Source: Sordaria brevicollis
Taxonomy: Eukaryota; Ascomycota; Sordariomycetes; Sordariales; Sordariaceae
Direction: 5' to 3'
Length of the DNA: 24,634 bases
NCBI GenBank assembly: GCA_033439795.1
Contig: JAUTDP010000023.1
Span: 1-24,634 of the forward strand
In this document: in pieces, positions 1 through 12,119 of the stretch
Position numbering within the stretch: position 1 is the first letter of the stretch
Layout: each line of letters opens with the position of its first letter
The notes under the pieces: generated by a model
The model's database searches: none
Told to the model about the DNA's origin: nothing
The model's input: only the letters and a program-made list of their open reading frames with translations
Made by a program: the position numbers and the translations under genes

Positions 1-1151
1 AGACTCTGAGATCGGACCAAGATACGGTTCTTGACGTCGCCGAATCTCGAGGTTCTCAGGCACGTCGTCGTCGTCAGGACTGGGGGCAACAGGGGCTCCA
101 TTCGACATGACATTTCGCTGGAGTCAGACTTAAACATTCTCACCAACCATTGTTATCCTGTGTTCTGTAACCCATGTCCGTGCATATACCTCAGTAACAT
201 CACCATAACGATGGGAATCCTTGAATAGAAACTGTGAAATCCACCGATTATCACGAGCAACCCGGGTCTCGACGGAAGTCCCGCTGTTTTCTGTAGATTC
301 CGTGTTGCCCAACGACTGCGATTGCCCTATTGTAATCTGGATTGCTTGCTCACTGCCCGCCTGCTTCGTCCTTCTCACTGATTCCTCCTCTAGATTTCAC
401 TGGAGTCTCTCCCTCCTTCCTGGCTTGCGACACTTGCGAGCTGCGACCTACCTGACAGGACTTTTGCAACGAACTTGAACCGAATGAACCCTGCTACCCG
501 TGTCCGGCCCGGACAGCCAACGGCCCCAAGACAAGACCTCACTTCCCTTCCCGTCTCTTTCTGCCCGCCGTCCGTTTCTCCAATCGTCCAACGAAGTGAA
601 CCCAACGCGTTCTTAGCTTAAACAGCCCACCACACAGCAGCTTTACACTTTTACTGCCCGAGCTGAAAGGAAAGAATATTACGACGGTTTTTCAGTTTAC
701 CAGGGATTACTTGGCATCTTTCCTACCGGAGTAGGAGTACGAGTACCTAGGTTATATTCGCTGCGCCTTGGCACCGCTTGGCCCGCTTTTGCTCCTTGCG
801 CTTTGCCCTCTCCGTCAGTCATCCACAAGGTTGTTGCGAACAGAGAGCGGGTCCTCTTTCGACGACAACAGGGCAGGCCGCTCACCTTTACCTGCCAGAA
901 CACCTCAGTACCAGTCTAGTTCTAGCTACAGAGTCTAGGTAGCCACCATCAACTGCCCTTCTGCAGTCACTGCACCACCCAAGCAGGCAGTCCGCGGTCC
1001 GCACTCCATCATCAGGCCCACACTTTGACCTGCCGCCGCCAGCCAGCCAGCGAGAGGGACCGTCCGAGTCCGTCGTTGTGTGTGGTGTCTTGGAAATCGA
1101 AGCTTCAAACCTCCCTCTCCCTTCTCGTCCCCTCCTCTCGCGGCGACGACA
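1..1151. other. Gene-free CT-rich region, probably the original yak1 upstream/leader DNA
   Basis: No open frame here looks like a protein on either strand. The DNA is rich in CT and CCT runs, as is common in promoters and leaders of filamentous ascomycetes. It stops at the left inverted repeat of the transposon. The DNA resuming at 5589 is the short leader of yak1, so before insertion this segment was probably contiguous with that leader. That is an inference from position; no promoter motif is decisive. Confidence 0.4.
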
Positions 1152-1210
1152 CCGCTGTGTGTTGAAATCGAGGTGTCAGTCCCCACTTTGCACGGGCACC
1201 CCCCTTTACA
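1152..1210 (+). repeat. Left terminal inverted repeat
   Basis: 59 bp that match the reverse complement of 5530-5588 at 58 of 59 positions. The single difference is T at 1168 against A in the other copy. The inner part contains a run of six C followed by TTTACA. Similarity stops sharply at 1211 and is only patchy further in. Confidence 0.9.
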
Positions 1211-1272
1211 CAACACCACATCAAAACAGACATCGTGAATCGTAAAAGTTGAATATCTCCGCGGTTTTACTG

Positions 1273-1281
1273 CCAAATCTG
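1273..1281 (+). promoter_or_regulatory. Subterminal CCAAATCTG motif, left end
   Basis: This 9-mer starts exactly 121 bp inside the left terminus and 40 bp before the transposase ATG. The right end has the same 9-mer in inverted orientation, also 121 bp in. It is probably a transposase-binding site or a shared promoter element; the role is inferred from symmetry alone. Confidence 0.5.
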
Positions 1282-1312
1282 CTGGTTTTGGTCGGATTTT
1301 GAAGCTCTCGCG

Positions 1313-2422
1313 ATGTATAATCGGTATAGCATGAGAACACGCAGTAATAAGAGGCAGCGCCAAAGTATCTACATGATGCTGACGGCTGGCGAGCATCCAC
1401 GTCAAATCGCGCAATCCGTTGGCATGAGCGAGCGCCAAATCTGGAGGTTAAAACGAAACTTCGATACCACCGGCAAATTATACCCCCAGAGTAACTCGAA
1501 ATATAACGCAATAATATTGACGCCAGCGGTCATGGAGGTGAGCAATGGCTGTAGACTTTGAGTACCTGGTATGGTATCTAACTGTTGCGTACAGGAAGTT
1601 CTCGAGCTCCTTCGCCACAAGCCCGATTTATACCTCGATGAGATACAGTACTATTGGCCACTGAAATGGACATACATGTATCAACGAGCGCCATATCAAA
1701 GCAATTGAGGCTTCTGAATGGACCAACAAGAGGATGGCGCACAAGGCTTCCCAGCGCAGCGAGCCATTGCGGTTAGACTGGTTGAGGAAGGTTTCCACGT
1801 TTTCAGCAGAGATGTACGTGTTCTGTGACGGAGTCTGGTGTTGATAAGAGGGACGGTGCTCGTCGTACTGGATGGGCACCAAAGGGTATGCACCAGTTGC
1901 AGAGAGTGCGCTCACCAGGGGGAAACGGTTCCATCTATTGCCAGCAATAACTGTGGATGGCCTCATCGACGTGTTGTGTTATAAGGGAGCAACAGATACG
2001 ACCGGTTTTATTGCTTGGTTGGAGGAGGAGGTGTTGCCTAAGATGAACCCGTTCCCTGGTCGTTATAGTATATTGGTGATGGATAACGCATCATGGCACA
2101 AGGACCCCGCCATCAAGACCGCATGCGACAACAGAGGTGTGCTGTTATGGTTCTTGCCGCATATTCACCAGACTTCAACCCCATCGAGGCATACTTCAGT
2201 GATGTGAAGGCCTGTATACGACGGCAATACCAACACGCTGGCGGTGATACGCTGAGCAATGAAGAGTTTAAGGCGTTCTTGGAGGGGGTTGCGAGGGAGG
2301 TAGGGCAGCGGGTCGATGCCATACGCGGGCACTACCGCCAGGCAAACGTGCCATTCCGTGACGACGTCGATAACCGTGAAAAAGACTACGTTGCGTGTAT
2401 GGGGACCAGCTGCACGAGTTGA
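1313..2422 (+). CDS. Tc1/IS630-type transposase (DDE superfamily, DD34E); frame interrupted by small indels
   Basis: Cut-and-paste transposase that would bind the terminal repeats and catalyse excision and insertion in the nucleus. Exon 1 (1313-1537) encodes a helix-turn-helix region (TAGEHPRQIAQSVGMSERQI). A 57-nt intron follows, 1538-1594, with GTGAGC donor, TCTAAC branch and ACAG acceptor. Exon 2 opens with a second DNA-binding region including LYLDEIQ. The catalytic domain has Asp at 1827-1829 (VFCD), Asp at 2082-2084 (VMDNASWH) and Glu at 2186-2188 (PDFNPIE), with 34 residues between the last two once a one-base gap near 2165 is allowed for. Total coding length is about 350 aa, normal for the family. 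The frame changes near 1720-1740, 1831, 1885 and 2165. Because host genes here show the same kind of indels, these may be sequence errors rather than inactivation. Confidence 0.85.
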
Positions 2423-2562
2423 CAACGACGGGAACAGTCGCATAAGGATGTTGTTTTTGTATGGTAGATGTACTGTTTTGAACATGCTCAAAGTCGACCG
2501 TTGTCGAGTTACGAAAAAAAAAAACCCGCAAGGTGTAAGATGTACCAGACGTGCCAAAAGTG

Positions 2563-2571
2563 CCAAATCTG
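2563..2571 (+). promoter_or_regulatory. Internal third copy of the CCAAATCTG motif
   Basis: It lies between the two convergent 3' ends and shares 12 bases (TGCCAAATCTGC) with the left-end copy at 1271-1282. It may be a remnant of an earlier element end, an internal binding site, or chance. Confidence 0.3.
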
Positions 2572-2646
2572 CCATCAGAAGTGTAAAAGTATTATTACTG
2601 TAATAATAGATCGAAGTGTAGAATCCCCTCTTGTGTAAAAAATCCC

Positions 2647-5422
2647 TCAAAGCTCGTCATCATCATCAGCCTCAGTCGCAGTCTCGTCGTCGTCGTAGTC
2701 GGTACGCGGGCCATCATCCGGATTGGTCTCTCATCATCGTTGATGAAGCTGGTATAGATGGTGTCGTCGTCATCTTCTTGTTCTTGATCGTCGTTCTGTT
2801 CGATGGGGGTGGGCCGCGGTGGTTATGAACGTCTTGCCAAAGCGAGTCTTGGGGGATGGACGAGTCTGGTGAACACGGCTGTTAGCAAATGCTATAGATC
2901 AAAAAAACGGATGGGGTTACCTTGTGATAATAACTTGGGATCTATGGTTTCGGGTGGCGGGGGTGCTGAGCCTGTTGCTTGGGAGCTGGTGCCGCCTGCG
3001 GTGGTGGTGGTGGTGGTGGTGGTGGTGACGACGACCGCTGTATATAATCCCTCTCGAGATGGAGAAATTCTTTGATCCCTTTCTTGATTACCATATAGAT
3101 ACCCTCATCAACTCCATGAGCAAGATACCACTGCTTGGGGAGGTCGCGCGCGTGGTGGAGGGAGAGCCGACCGGATATGAGGGATTTTTGGATACTGAAC
3201 AGCGCGTCACGCAAACCCTGGTTTTCGTTGGTTCTGGCGCGTGTCGAAATATCAACTGCTTCATGAAGTCGGTGACAAGGGACTCTGATGGTTTGTTTTG
3301 GCGGTGATGAGGGTGGAGGGGAGGAGGGTAGAGGGTCGTTGTCACCAACTCGACTGCTGCCAGCGCGGGAGCTGGTCGCGGTCGCGGTGGGCAAGGTAGG
3401 TAAGGTAGGCTCAGCTACCATACCCATATTGCCCATATTACCCATACCCATATTGCTAACGTCAGTGAAGGTTATAGGGGCCGTAGCTGCAGCGTGTTAC
3501 CATTGTTACTACCCTGGTGACCGTTCTGGAGACTGATGTTGAAAACTTGGGCATGGCATATATCCCACCCCACCGCCACCGCGCTTCGACCCCGGTGCGC
3601 CATATGGCAGAAACTGTTGAAATGGCTGTAGATTCGACTGCTGAATCATTTGCGTGCCGGAGGATGAGGAGGAGGATCGTGTTTAGAGTCGAACCAACGC
3701 CCTGTGATGGAGGCTGGAGGCTGGTTTGTGGTGGCGCGCTTGTGAGCAATGGCGTGTCCCAGTCGATGAGGTCTCTTGGGTTAATGGGTAGTGGTGTTTT
3801 GAGTTGGGAAAAAGAAAACACCAGTGATACTCGTTGCCTTTGCGGTAGTTTTTACACTCGCGACCCTTATCACATCCCCATGCCTTGCCCAGATCTTCAT
3901 ATATTAGAGTAACCCGTTCTTTGCCCTGGCGTGCCTCCTCACGATCGCGTGCGCGGCGCGCCATGAGCTCCTCCACCATCGAGTTGGTCGTGGTCTTCTT
4001 CTTGTTCGATTTGACGGATTGTTTGGAAGTGCTGGCAGGTGCGGTCGACTGTCTGGAGCTACTGACAGGAGTGCTGGAGCCGGCGATGGTGGGCGTGGCA
4101 GGTGTAGAGGACTGGCGCAAGGAGGAGAGTTGGCGAGGTTGTGACTGCGACCGTGACTGTGACTGCGCGAGCTTTTCAGTAAAAGAGGTGACTCTAGAAG
4201 GTGTTGGTGTGCCCATAACAGAAACAGTGCTTTGCCGCTGCTGGAATCCCCCAGTTATACGAAGGTGGGCAGTAACCGTGATAAAATACCGTCAGCGGGC
4301 TCCTCAAGCAGGCTGCGCAGCACTCTGGCGGTATCACAAAACCCAAACGGTGTAACTGGGTCATCCTTCTTAGGCAAAAACGCGTAGTTGGAATAGCGTC
4401 GTGCCTTTCCTGTTCCTGGCTGTCTCCAGTATACCAGCCGACCAGTCTGCGTATTGTACAGAGATGGTGGGATCCATACCCAAGAGCTCGCACTCGTTGC
4501 GGGCAGCATCCATGATACCATTCTCGACCTCTCGCACTCGACCCAACAGAGTGAGCCAAGGGTACCAGAATCGTCATCGGCATTGACGGTGCCATCAGGA
4601 TCTCTCTCGACGGGACCGGTCGTTCGAAACGAGGGTAGGCAGTTTGCCAGGCTTGACCGACAGGCGGTTGAATTGTATATCCGCCACCCACTGAGCATTG
4701 TATGTGAATAGGATATTCAGAAAATCTGGAATCGGCGGCGGCGCTGGGGGAACCGAGGCTGACTTGCGCGATTTTCTGGCAACACGAGGGGACCGAGGAG
4801 AGGGCGCGGCGCGAGGTGTCACCTTGATGATCTCGACCTCGTCTTGTTGATCTTCTTGTTGGTCTTCTTGCTGTTCATCGTGGTCCTCCTCCTCTGTTAT
4901 GCCGTTGGCCGTGCTTGCGCTTGCGTTGGAGGCTGATCGAGGACGACGAGGTTGAGGTCGAGGAGGGGGGCGGTCGAAGAGGAGGGAGCGGGTGCCTTGA
5001 GCTTGACCTTCAAGCTAGATGTGGTACGCTGGTAGGCTGCTTGCCAGCAGTAGTGCTCCTCTTCAATTTGACGGTCGTTTTTTTATTCTTGTTATTATTC
5101 TTGAGAACAATGCGGGGGGCTCGAGTAGGCGCTGGTCTTCCTGGGGTCCTCTCGTCATCCCCATCCCCGTCCCCATCGTCTCGCTCCTGTTCTCCTCCGC
5201 TTTCAAACTCGGCATTGATCTCTCTTAAGCGGGCGCTGGGCTGTGACAGCCGCCTCGAACGTCGGCGGTTGTCATCGTTGTTGTCGTTGTCGTCGGCGGC
5301 GCGTTTTTTGGGAGGCATGGCGGGAGCGGGGCAGCGGTGCCAGGTGCAAAGCGGACTCTGAATGGACTAGCGGGTTGACTGGGATCCCTCAGTATTGATC
5401 TTGAACGACGCGGGGTATCCAT
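2647..5422 (-). CDS. Transposon accessory protein of unknown function; frame interrupted by small indels
   Basis: I do not recognise this protein. The start at 5422 (MDTPRRSRSILRD) is favoured because it lies 166 bp inside the right end, mirroring the transposase start; an internal ATG at 5318 (MPPKKRAADD) is the alternative. The order read from the start is: a basic, RRSRRL-containing N-terminus suggesting nuclear location; a low-complexity acidic and SPRSPR-type basic linker (5000-4740); a region that looks folded (about 4740-4250, with FLNILFTYNAQWVADIQFNR and LLGRVREVENGIMDAARNEC); a Ser/Gln linker; a Cys/His cluster near 3880-3835 (GCDKGRECKN..YHWC, C-x5-C-x9-H-x-C); a long Gly/Met/Pro linker; a helix-rich block near 3290-3060; polyproline; a 55-nt intron at 2866-2920; and an acidic tail ending TEADDDDEL. 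It is about 900 aa if intact. Several frame changes occur (near 5320, 5020, 4607, 4563, 4375, 4256, 3830, 3480, 2720). Confidence 0.6.
3001..3027. repeat. (GTG)9 trinucleotide repeat
   Basis: Nine perfect GTG units. Read on the minus strand they supply most of the polyproline run of the transposon accessory protein, so length changes here would add or remove prolines without breaking the frame. Confidence 0.85.
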
Positions 5423-5458
5423 ACGAGCTCAGAGCAGTAATCAGAATGTAAATACCCT

Positions 5459-5467
5459 CAGATTTGG
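5459..5467 (-). promoter_or_regulatory. Subterminal CCAAATCTG motif, right end
   Basis: Inverted copy of the left-end motif, starting 121 bp inside the right terminus and 45 bp before the favoured accessory-gene ATG at 5422. The equal spacing is seen directly; a function as binding site or promoter element is inferred. Confidence 0.5.
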
Positions 5468-5529
5468 TGATAATATGGGAGTTCGAAGGTTTGGGGTTGT
5501 CACGTATGAACAGATTTTACGTGTGTGTC

Positions 5530-5588
5530 TGTAAAGGGGGGTGCCCGTGCAAAGTGGGGACTGACACCTCGTTTTCAACACACAGCGG
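5530..5588 (-). repeat. Right terminal inverted repeat
   Basis: Inverted partner of 1152-1210 (58/59 identical). Its outer edge is 96 bp from the yak1 start codon, so transposon sequence may form part of the yak1 leader or core promoter. Confidence 0.9.
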
Positions 5589-5683
5589 CCACCGCAACAG
5601 AGTCCGCACTGCCCAAAACACCACACCATATCAACAGCCTCGAGTCTGTTCTGCGAAGCTGGCACTTCGCCCTGCCAGCAGCC

Positions 5684-8767
<3,084 letters not shown>

Positions 8768-9612
8768 ATTTAGGACTAAAGCATAGAGTTTTGGTGGTCT
8801 GAGGAAGGGCAGGTGGTTAGTAGGGAAGCGTTAGTTGAAATGGTAGTTTGGGTGTTTCAGTTGGTGGTTTGGTTGGTATTAGGGAAGGAAAGAAGAGCAG
8901 GCAGCGGCTAGTAGTACCTTTCGTTGTAGTTGATTGTTGTACTACGCACATTCAAAGTTTGTATTCTGATCAGATCACGATACCTCCTTCTTCTTCTTCT
9001 GAGTCTTTTTCTTTTTCTTCTAAGAGATTCGTTTTACTACTGAAAAATTGTCATTGTGCTTTCGTCGTTGCTGTCGGGACGGTAGAGCAGAACTGAATAG
9101 GGCGTGGGCGATGATAAAGGCGGATGGGCAATGGGAAGAGGCGAGTGAAGAGAAACGGTGATGAAGTGTAAAGAGGGATGGAGAGCAGAGACCAAGGGAT
9201 AGCAAGCAAGCAGAGCCAAAATAGGACCTGTGGAGATAAGGAGAAGAAAGGAAACTTGACATTCTTTACTCTGGACGTTGCTCGAAGGTTTGCTTTCTAT
9301 TGATGATGCTGTAATGTGCTCTATCTCCAAGAGTATTTAAGTAGCGAGGTCGCGCAAAAAGCGAGGAGAAAAAAGATATCATAATAGCTTTGTTTCATCC
9401 AAGTTCGAGAAGCATCTCGTACATACGTCTGACACGAACTATAATCCAAGTATCGAACACATCATCCCAACCATCACTCCGAATTCCGCAACAGTGAGGT
9501 AGGTATCAACAGAGTCATATATGGATGAATATATACAATGAAGCACCATCGCGACGGTCTCATCTAGATCTAACTAACGTACAACTCTAACATCATTTAC
9601 TCTTACACCCAT
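8768..9612. other. Intergenic region between the convergent 3' ends of yak1 and the PPR gene
   Basis: Both flanking genes end here. It holds a TTC/TTTTC-rich stretch near 8989-9020 on the yak1 side, and no open frame resembles a protein. I see no RNA gene. It presumably contains the two 3' untranslated regions. Confidence 0.5.
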
Positions 9613-12119
9613 CTACCAGGCAGGTTTCCTCTGACCTCTCCCCTTGCCACTCCCCCAACTATCCCCATGCTTCTCTCTCGACCATGACGAGTCATTGTCA
9701 TTGCTGTTATCGTTGAACCTCTGCGGTTTCCGCCTATCATTCTTCTCATCCCTCCTCAACTTTTCTCTCAAGTACTTTGTCTTGTCTCTTCCACCACCAC
9801 CACCGCCGCCGCCACCGCTATATCTTCGTTGTTGTCTGACATCTCCCACTCATCCTCCTATCCTCATCTTCCTTCTCCTCCTCTTCTTTCCTTTCTCGTT
9901 GTTGCTCCTTCTGAGCTTCTCCTTAGCCGCAACCGCTTCTTCCTTCTTCTTACTAATATTCTCTCAAACTCATTCGGCTTCGGCTGTCCAAACTCGTAAT
10001 CTTCTCCCAAGGCCTCGCGCTTCGCGAAATTTTCGGCGCCGTACTACCAATCATCTTCTCACGCCATTTATTCATCAAATCGCCGTCCTTGGCCACGTAC
10101 CGCTCGACCATGTTTTGCAGAACCACGCGGCGCTGTTTGAGGACTTTCAGGACGGCCTCGTCAGAGCACATGTTGTTCAGCATCACCTTGTCCAGGGCAG
10201 AAATCATGCGGCGCGCCGTGACGACGCCACTCGGACATGTGCGCGCGAATCGCCTTCCAGGCATCTTCGGGGCTCTGGGCGGTGACGCGGCTGCCGATGG
10301 GGTAGGAGTACTGGTTGACCATTATGCGGAAGGGTTGCCACATTTTGTCGAGGGCGAGGATGATTTGCTTGCCCATTGCCTGGCGCGAACCGAGCGGGTC
10401 GGTCTCGGCCAACTTCTTGATGTGTCGGAAGTTTCCTTGGGCGGATTGCAGGAAGAGGCGCATGGCGATGGCGTCTGGGTATCGCGTCTTACGGGTCATG
10501 GCGTCGAAGATGGTGCATGCATTGGGGGAAAAGGCGTGCGGGTTGAGCTCGTCGCGGATGCAGGTTGTGAAGGCCGTCTTGAGCATCATGGGCGTGAGGA
10601 ATTCGGCGGGCATGGTGGTCATGACGGAGGCGGTGGCGGCGGAGCCGCGGCCGATTTGGAGGACGCGCAGGTAGCGGAAGTAGTTGTCTTTGTCAGGTTT
10701 GATGGAGTAGGGGGCCGAGGTGAGGAGGTCCCAGTATTTCTGGGCGATGGAGGTGCGGCGCGTGTTGGAGAGGACGGAGAGAATGAGGGAGAGGGTGTTG
10801 TTGCCGGGTTGGGCGAAGAGGCTGGGGCTGGGAGTGACAGATCTCTTCTCGTACTTGGGCTTGGATTCCTTGACCTCCTTCTTGACCTCCTCGACCTCCT
10901 GGACCTCGCTAGTTTGTTCCCCAGTCGCCGTGACTGGTTCGGATGCTGTTTCTGCTGGTGTTGTTTCTGATTCTTCGGACGAAGGAGCTTTAGGTGAGAC
11001 CGCTGGTGTAGCGGTTGTCTCTACAGCCTTGGCAGACACTTCGGCAGCCGCCTTCTCGCCGGCATGGAATCGAGGGAGTTGCATGGTTGTGGCAAGAAGA
11101 TCGAAAACTCTCTCGTTGTCCTCCTTCGTACCCAAGGTCAAAAGTCTTCCAAGAGAGCAGATCATTTCCTCGTCGATCCTGAGGTTGCCCTTCCTCCATT
11201 GTCGCTGCACATCTTCCCATATTTGCAAAGCCCTACTGATAGCCTCTTGTTTCTCCCGCTTGATGTCTTCTTCGTCGCGCTGCATAGAATCCCGCTCGAT
11301 GGGCATTCGTGGGTTGAACTGGGCTCGGAGGGCGTTGAAGATGATCGTGTATGTCAAGTTGTCGGGCTTGCGTGTGCTTTCGTTGGCTGTTTGTACTGTC
11401 GTGAACATACTGTCCAGGTCTCCGGCGCGGGCGCATGTCTCAAGGACGGCGTTGAGGTGAATCGTGGTCGGCTTGACGCGCTCGTTCCTGAGCAAGCTGT
11501 GGTAGATCTTGATAGCTTCTGCTACGGCCTGCTTGGGGTGTTCGCTCATGGCACATCCGCGGAAGATAATGGTGTAAGTCCTGGCGTCCGGGACCTGGGC
11601 GCGCTTCTTCATTTCGTTGTAGATCTTGATGGCGGCAGACAGGCGCTTGTTCTTCATGTGGTAGTCATCAGATGGTTCCATGAGACCTGGACCTTTGCGT
11701 CTTTGCTTGCCTTGCGAGTAAGGATAAGGGCCTCATCGTATTTTCCCTTGTCAAGGGCCAGTTTGACCTGTTTCTCAATGTGGAAGGGGTCTTTGAAATG
11801 CTTGAGTGCAGGTACGCATTGCGCTCCAGCTTCTTTCTCTGCTCCTCGCTCAGGTCCCTCTTCTTCCCTTTCCTTCCCGCCCCTTCTCCATCTTCTTCTC
11901 CTTCCGGTACTTCCAGGTCGAGGGTAACTGAAGGATCGGCGGCGTCTTGGGCTTGAGAGAGGGCAAGTGGTAGGATCGGAGGGTGGTCGTGGATTGGCTT
12001 GATACTGTAAGTGCGCCTAGCCTTGGGAGGGCGAGTCGAGATCCAACTGCAGGCGCAGTTATCCTAGCCAGAGCTCCAGGAGCTAGGCCTTTTCGCAGGC
12101 AAGCCCGGCAGACAAACAT
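9613..12119 (-). CDS. Mitochondrial pentatricopeptide-repeat protein, CCM1-like; frame interrupted by small indels
   Basis: PPR protein expected to bind mitochondrial RNA. The ascomycete family it resembles is annotated as CCM1, involved in 15S rRNA and group I intron processing; that name rests on my recall of family sequences. The start is ATG 12119: MFVCRACLRKGLAPGALARI has the basic/hydrophobic character of a mitochondrial presequence. A further in-frame codon at 12131 is TTG, not ATG. PPR motifs follow, for example IKIYNEMKKRAQVPDARTY, IIFRGCAMSEHPKQAVAEAI and THLNAVLETCARAGDLDSM-like units (11,640-11,330). Then come an acidic/Ser/Pro/Ala linker (about 11,050-10,840), a second helical repeat region, and a charged, Gly-rich RNA-binding-like tail ending QRKPAW at 9613-9615. 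The span equals about 835 aa with no intron needed. The frame changes near 11872, 11793, 11665, 10215, 10025, 9960, 9913 and 9842, inside sequence that otherwise reads well. Confidence 0.75.

Larger units (their letters stand above)
1152..5588. mobile_element. Tc1/IS630-type (DD34E) DNA transposon with a second, convergent gene
   Basis: A 4,437-bp element bounded by inverted repeats at 1152-1210 and 5530-5588. Inside are a transposase on + (1313-2422) and a larger gene on - (2647-5422), meeting tail to tail over about 225 bp. The transposase carries a helix-turn-helix region and a DD34E triad, which places it in the Tc1/IS630 group. Most Tc1/mariner elements are 1.2-2 kb with a transposase only, so the extra 2.8-kb gene is unusual. 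No TA target duplication is visible at the two edges, so the exact ends are uncertain. The DNA is not AT-rich and shows no obvious RIP damage. Confidence 0.8.

Noticed and set aside
1074..1101. A partial echo of the transposon end (GTTGTGTGTGG.. and GAAATCGAAG) just outside the left repeat
   Set aside because: It matches only after an internal gap of several bases; too weak to call a nested or duplicated end.
4915..5361. A plus-strand frame with a long Leu/Ser-rich stretch in the transposon
   Set aside because: It mirrors the low-complexity N-terminus of the minus-strand accessory gene and has no domain features of its own.
5525..5683. An in-frame N-terminal extension of Yak1 reading out of the transposon end
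   Set aside because: The frame is open but begins at GTG, with no ATG before 5684. ATG 5684 has a good context and starts sequence typical of the family.
10089..11927. Long plus-strand open frames across the PPR gene
   Set aside because: They are antisense shadows of a GC-biased coding strand; the minus strand has PPR motifs and a presequence.
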